Notes under the pieces: generated by a model
Seen by the model: only the letters and a program-made list of their open reading frames with translations
What the model was told of the DNA's origin: nothing
Databases searched by the model: none
DNA from: Pachyseris speciosa
Lineage: Eukaryota > Cnidaria > Anthozoa > Scleractinia > Pachyseridae
Direction of reading: 5' to 3'
Assembly (NCBI GenBank): GCA_016490735.1
Contig: JAEMWC010000260.1
Span: 162,501 to 226,500, forward strand
Length of the DNA: 64,000 nucleotides
Program-made: the position numbers and the translations under genes
Shown: piece by piece, positions 61,498 to 64,000 of the stretch
Layout of the letters: every line of letters starts with the position of its first letter
Position numbering within the stretch: the first letter of the stretch is position 1

Positions 61498-62690
61498 CGT
61501 AATCACAAGAACTTTGAGGTGCCAGGTTGTTTGGAACACTGTTATATCTCCTTCCTAGCATTTATTAATGACTCATCCCATCGTTCGTTGTGCAGTGCGG
61601 AACATGAAATCCTTAAGTGCGCAGGATTCCAGTGGTTGGAAGTAAAGTTAATAACTTTTGTGAAGATAATCAAGCCGTTTAAATAGTCTTTGCTAGTTCT
61701 GCAATCGATCTATGATAAATGTCTTTGGTTCAGGATAAATTCATTCCATTACTATTAGGATTACCATTACCATATCATAAAGACGATTATGTTGGCACAC
61801 CTTTCCTAATCAAAAAATTTCAAAATAATCACTCAAAGTAGCTTTATCTAACTGCAATTGTTGTCTTATATGTTTATTTACTTATTTATTTATTTACTTA
61901 TTTATTTATTTATTCTATATATCTATTTATTTATTTATTTATTTATTCTACGTGCATGTATATCTATTTTATCTCTTCACTTATCCCATACTCACAATTA
62001 TTATACTTTAACTCTTTAAACAGTCCTACCCGCTACCCGCCTAGATTAGCCTTAGCTATTTGCGGGTTAGCGCTGTTCTGTATTATGTCGTTAATTTTAA
62101 TAAACGTGAACTTGAACTTGAACTTGAAAGAAAATCATTCGAAACTAAGTTGCGTTGTGACTGTTGAAAAGGGTATATTACTTGAAGCATTTCTGCTAAT
62201 CTCTATATAATCCTCTATCTTTCAATTTCATTCGTTCAATTTTCTTCCTTGCAATGATAAATCAAATTGAGTAATCACAAGAACCTTGAGGTGCCAGGTT
62301 GTTTGGAACACTGTTATATCTCCTTCCTAGCATTTATTAATGACTCATCCCATCGTTCGTTGTGCAGTGCGGAACATGAAATCCTTAAGTGCACAGGATT
62401 CCAGTAGTTGGAAGTAAAGTTAATAACTTTTGTGAAGACAATCAAGCCGTTTAAATAATCTTTACTAGTATGATAAATGTCTTTGGTTCAGGATAAATCC
62501 ATTCCATTACTATTAGGATTACCATTACCATATCATTAAGAAAATCATTCGAAACTAAGTTGCGTTGTGACTGTTAAAAAGGGTATATTACTTGAAGCAT
62601 TTCTGCTAATCTCTATATAATCCTCTATCGTTCAATTTCATTCGTTCAATTTTCTTCCTTGCAATGATAAATCAAATTGAGTGCTGTCCT
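61498..62690. repeat. Local tandem duplication in unit 3
   Basis: The block beginning GTAATCACAAGAAC at about 61499 restarts at about 62272 (junction ATTGAG|TAATCACAAG). The first copy carries the LINE-like insertion at 61781-62128; the second does not. Units 1 and 2 have a single copy. Confidence 0.85.
61781..62128 (+). mobile_element. LINE-like 3' end with (TTTA)n tract and (GAACTT)n tail
   Basis: About 350 bp inserted in the first copy of the local duplication; the second copy has the empty site CATATCATTAAGAAAATC. It contains TTTA/TTTC-type tetranucleotide repeats (about 61865-61945) and ends TTAATAAACGTGAACTTG plus further ACTTGA hexamers, as in many CR1/L2-like elements with short tandem 3' tails. 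AAAGA on both sides may be a short TSD. 5'-truncated, no ORF. Confidence 0.6.
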
Positions 62691-64000
62691 GAAGCGATAG
62701 AAGAATAAAAGGCATCCAATCAACAAACCATTCCTTTCTTTTCTTTTCGTTTTCTGATTACCATAATGTCTTGGAAGGTTGCCACATGATGTAATTTACT
62801 TGTTGATGAATGAATGTATTTATGTATTATTTAATTCATATGTTTGTTGATTAATGTATTCAGTCGTTTATTTAATCAGTTATCTGACACAAATACAGTA
62901 CGGCAAATTAAAACTTAGACCCACGATCAAGAATTAAAATAAATATCTCAATCAATGAAAGTATATTCGACAAGGCATAAAACCTTTTCTACCTGACATC
63001 TGAAACCGAACTGACCTCACGGTAAACAAATCATTTGCGATGTTTACTGTCAAATCCTAACAGATCTAAGAGCAAAATAAGTTTTTCAAAGGAAATAAAT
63101 CAACTATACAATGCTGTAATAATCCGAACACAGGAGGTAATTGAACAGAACTTGAGAAGAGTGCGTTACTTAGTGTCCTGTTCGTTACCCCGGCCTGTAA
63201 ACAGTTGCCTCGGGGCTACAGAACACTGTTCGCCTGTTTGTTTTCATTGTGTGAAAGACTTGCCAAACCAAAACGTAAAATCGCAAAATAAACATTTACT
63301 TCTTCCTCTAAGAGCAGCTGCATTGCATGTGTCACCTGGTATGATCTTCAGAAAAACAAGTGCACAATTGAAAAGTGATGTTATAGCAGACAAATCTTTA
63401 GCAAAGCATATGTCTTTTTTTCCAAAAAAAAAATCAATTATTTTTCAATCAAAACATGCAAAATATCCAACATTTTCCAGAAGAATGCGGTGCTTTGCGA
63501 ATTTTGTATTCCATCTTCACTTCGAAAGTCAAAAGTTCTGTTGTCCTACGAAGTTTGAAATTTTACACTGACCCCTTCAGTGAGGTGGCCTCAGTTTATT
63601 TCCCGTTAAACTACGTAGATCTAGAATACTAAGATATCATAAAATCTGAAATCGAAAATGAAGAAAAATTTGGGTTAGATACTGTTTCTCTGAGGGGTCC
63701 TTCGTTTAATCGGTGGAAATATTAATTAAACTTAAATTTTGAATGATGAGAAGTTATACTGATGTGGCAACTATAAAACCCAAAATTCTGAAAATACTGC
63801 AATAAACTGTTTGAAAATCCAAAGAAATATATACACTCACATTTTCCACGCTGCAGTCGCATATCTGCAGTTCAGGGGAGTACGATTGGTAAAAACCAGA
63901 CCGCGGCCGGACAACAGCAATTGCACTGCACCCTGAAATTGTGCAAATTTTCCAATTTCCTGGTCTTTCGAAATAATTCTTCTATTCAAACCGTGAATAA

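Larger units (their letters stand above)
36495..64000. repeat. Macro-repeat unit 3, interrupted by a 17-kb transposon; runs off the window
   Basis: It is collinear with unit 1 from 36495 to 43356 and again from 60616 to 64000, where it matches unit 1 up to about 9010. The interruption is the giant element at 43357-60605. Unit-3 specifics are a palindromic MITE (38404-38558), a replaced segment (41986-42214), a local duplication (61498-62690) and a LINE-like 3' end (61781-62128). The flanking unit sequence (36495-41530, 42215-43346, 60616-61780, 62690-64000) carries no gene I can support. Confidence 0.9.

Overview
This is a 64-kb window of AT-rich, intron-containing, transposon-dense eukaryotic DNA. 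The mix of elements (a MULE with a SWIM finger, a hAT remnant, a Crypton-like exon, a hammerhead-bearing non-autonomous retroelement, many foldback MITEs) suggests an invertebrate metazoan, most likely a cnidarian such as a stony coral. That assignment is an inference from style, not from a diagnostic gene.

Layout. Almost the whole window is three head-to-tail copies of one macro-repeat whose shared core is about 14 kb: unit 1 at 1-15701, unit 2 at 15702-36494, unit 3 from 36495 past the window end. The copies differ by a few percent and by insertions. I found no convincing host gene in the core. Because each copy gives the empty site for insertions in the others, element ends and target-site duplications (TSDs) can be read directly. 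Unit 1 carries a 1.8-kb foldback element (11349-13124). Unit 2 carries a 1-kb segment with a Crypton-like first exon, a 3.2-kb segment with a decayed unknown ORF, a 1.35-kb hAT remnant and a 388-bp TA foldback MITE. Units 1 and 3 share a 310-bp insertion with a degenerate type-I hammerhead ribozyme and a 15-bp TSD. Unit 3 also has a 155-bp near-perfect palindrome, a LINE-like 3' end, and the main object of interest.

Main object. Positions 43357-60605 are one 17.25-kb transposon in unit 3, bounded by a perfect 10-bp TSD (TGCTTTCCAA). Its ends are inverted copies starting GGGTGTCTGG, continuing into opposed arrays of a 199-bp satellite (about 30 copies left, about 8 right). Inside, on the minus strand, is a set of exons that joins without a frame break into one predicted protein of 1,666 aa: an intact serine/threonine-type protein kinase, a domain with a conserved-looking Cys...Asp-x-His pattern (possibly papain-fold protease-like), a run of small exons encoding SUMO-interaction-like motifs (VVIDLSQEE, SIDIDLSS, SIDLSSSEEE), and a MULE transposase with D, D, E residues, a SWIM zinc finger and a C-terminal Cys/His cluster. 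The transposase exon has no ATG at its start and an in-frame stop just before its splice acceptor, so it can hardly be a gene by itself. I know of no described transposon whose transposase is fused to a protein kinase.

Inferred working: the MULE domain would act on the long inverted ends, while the kinase, SIM and protease-like parts would engage host signalling or SUMO pathways. The intact frame, motifs and TSD point to a recent insertion.
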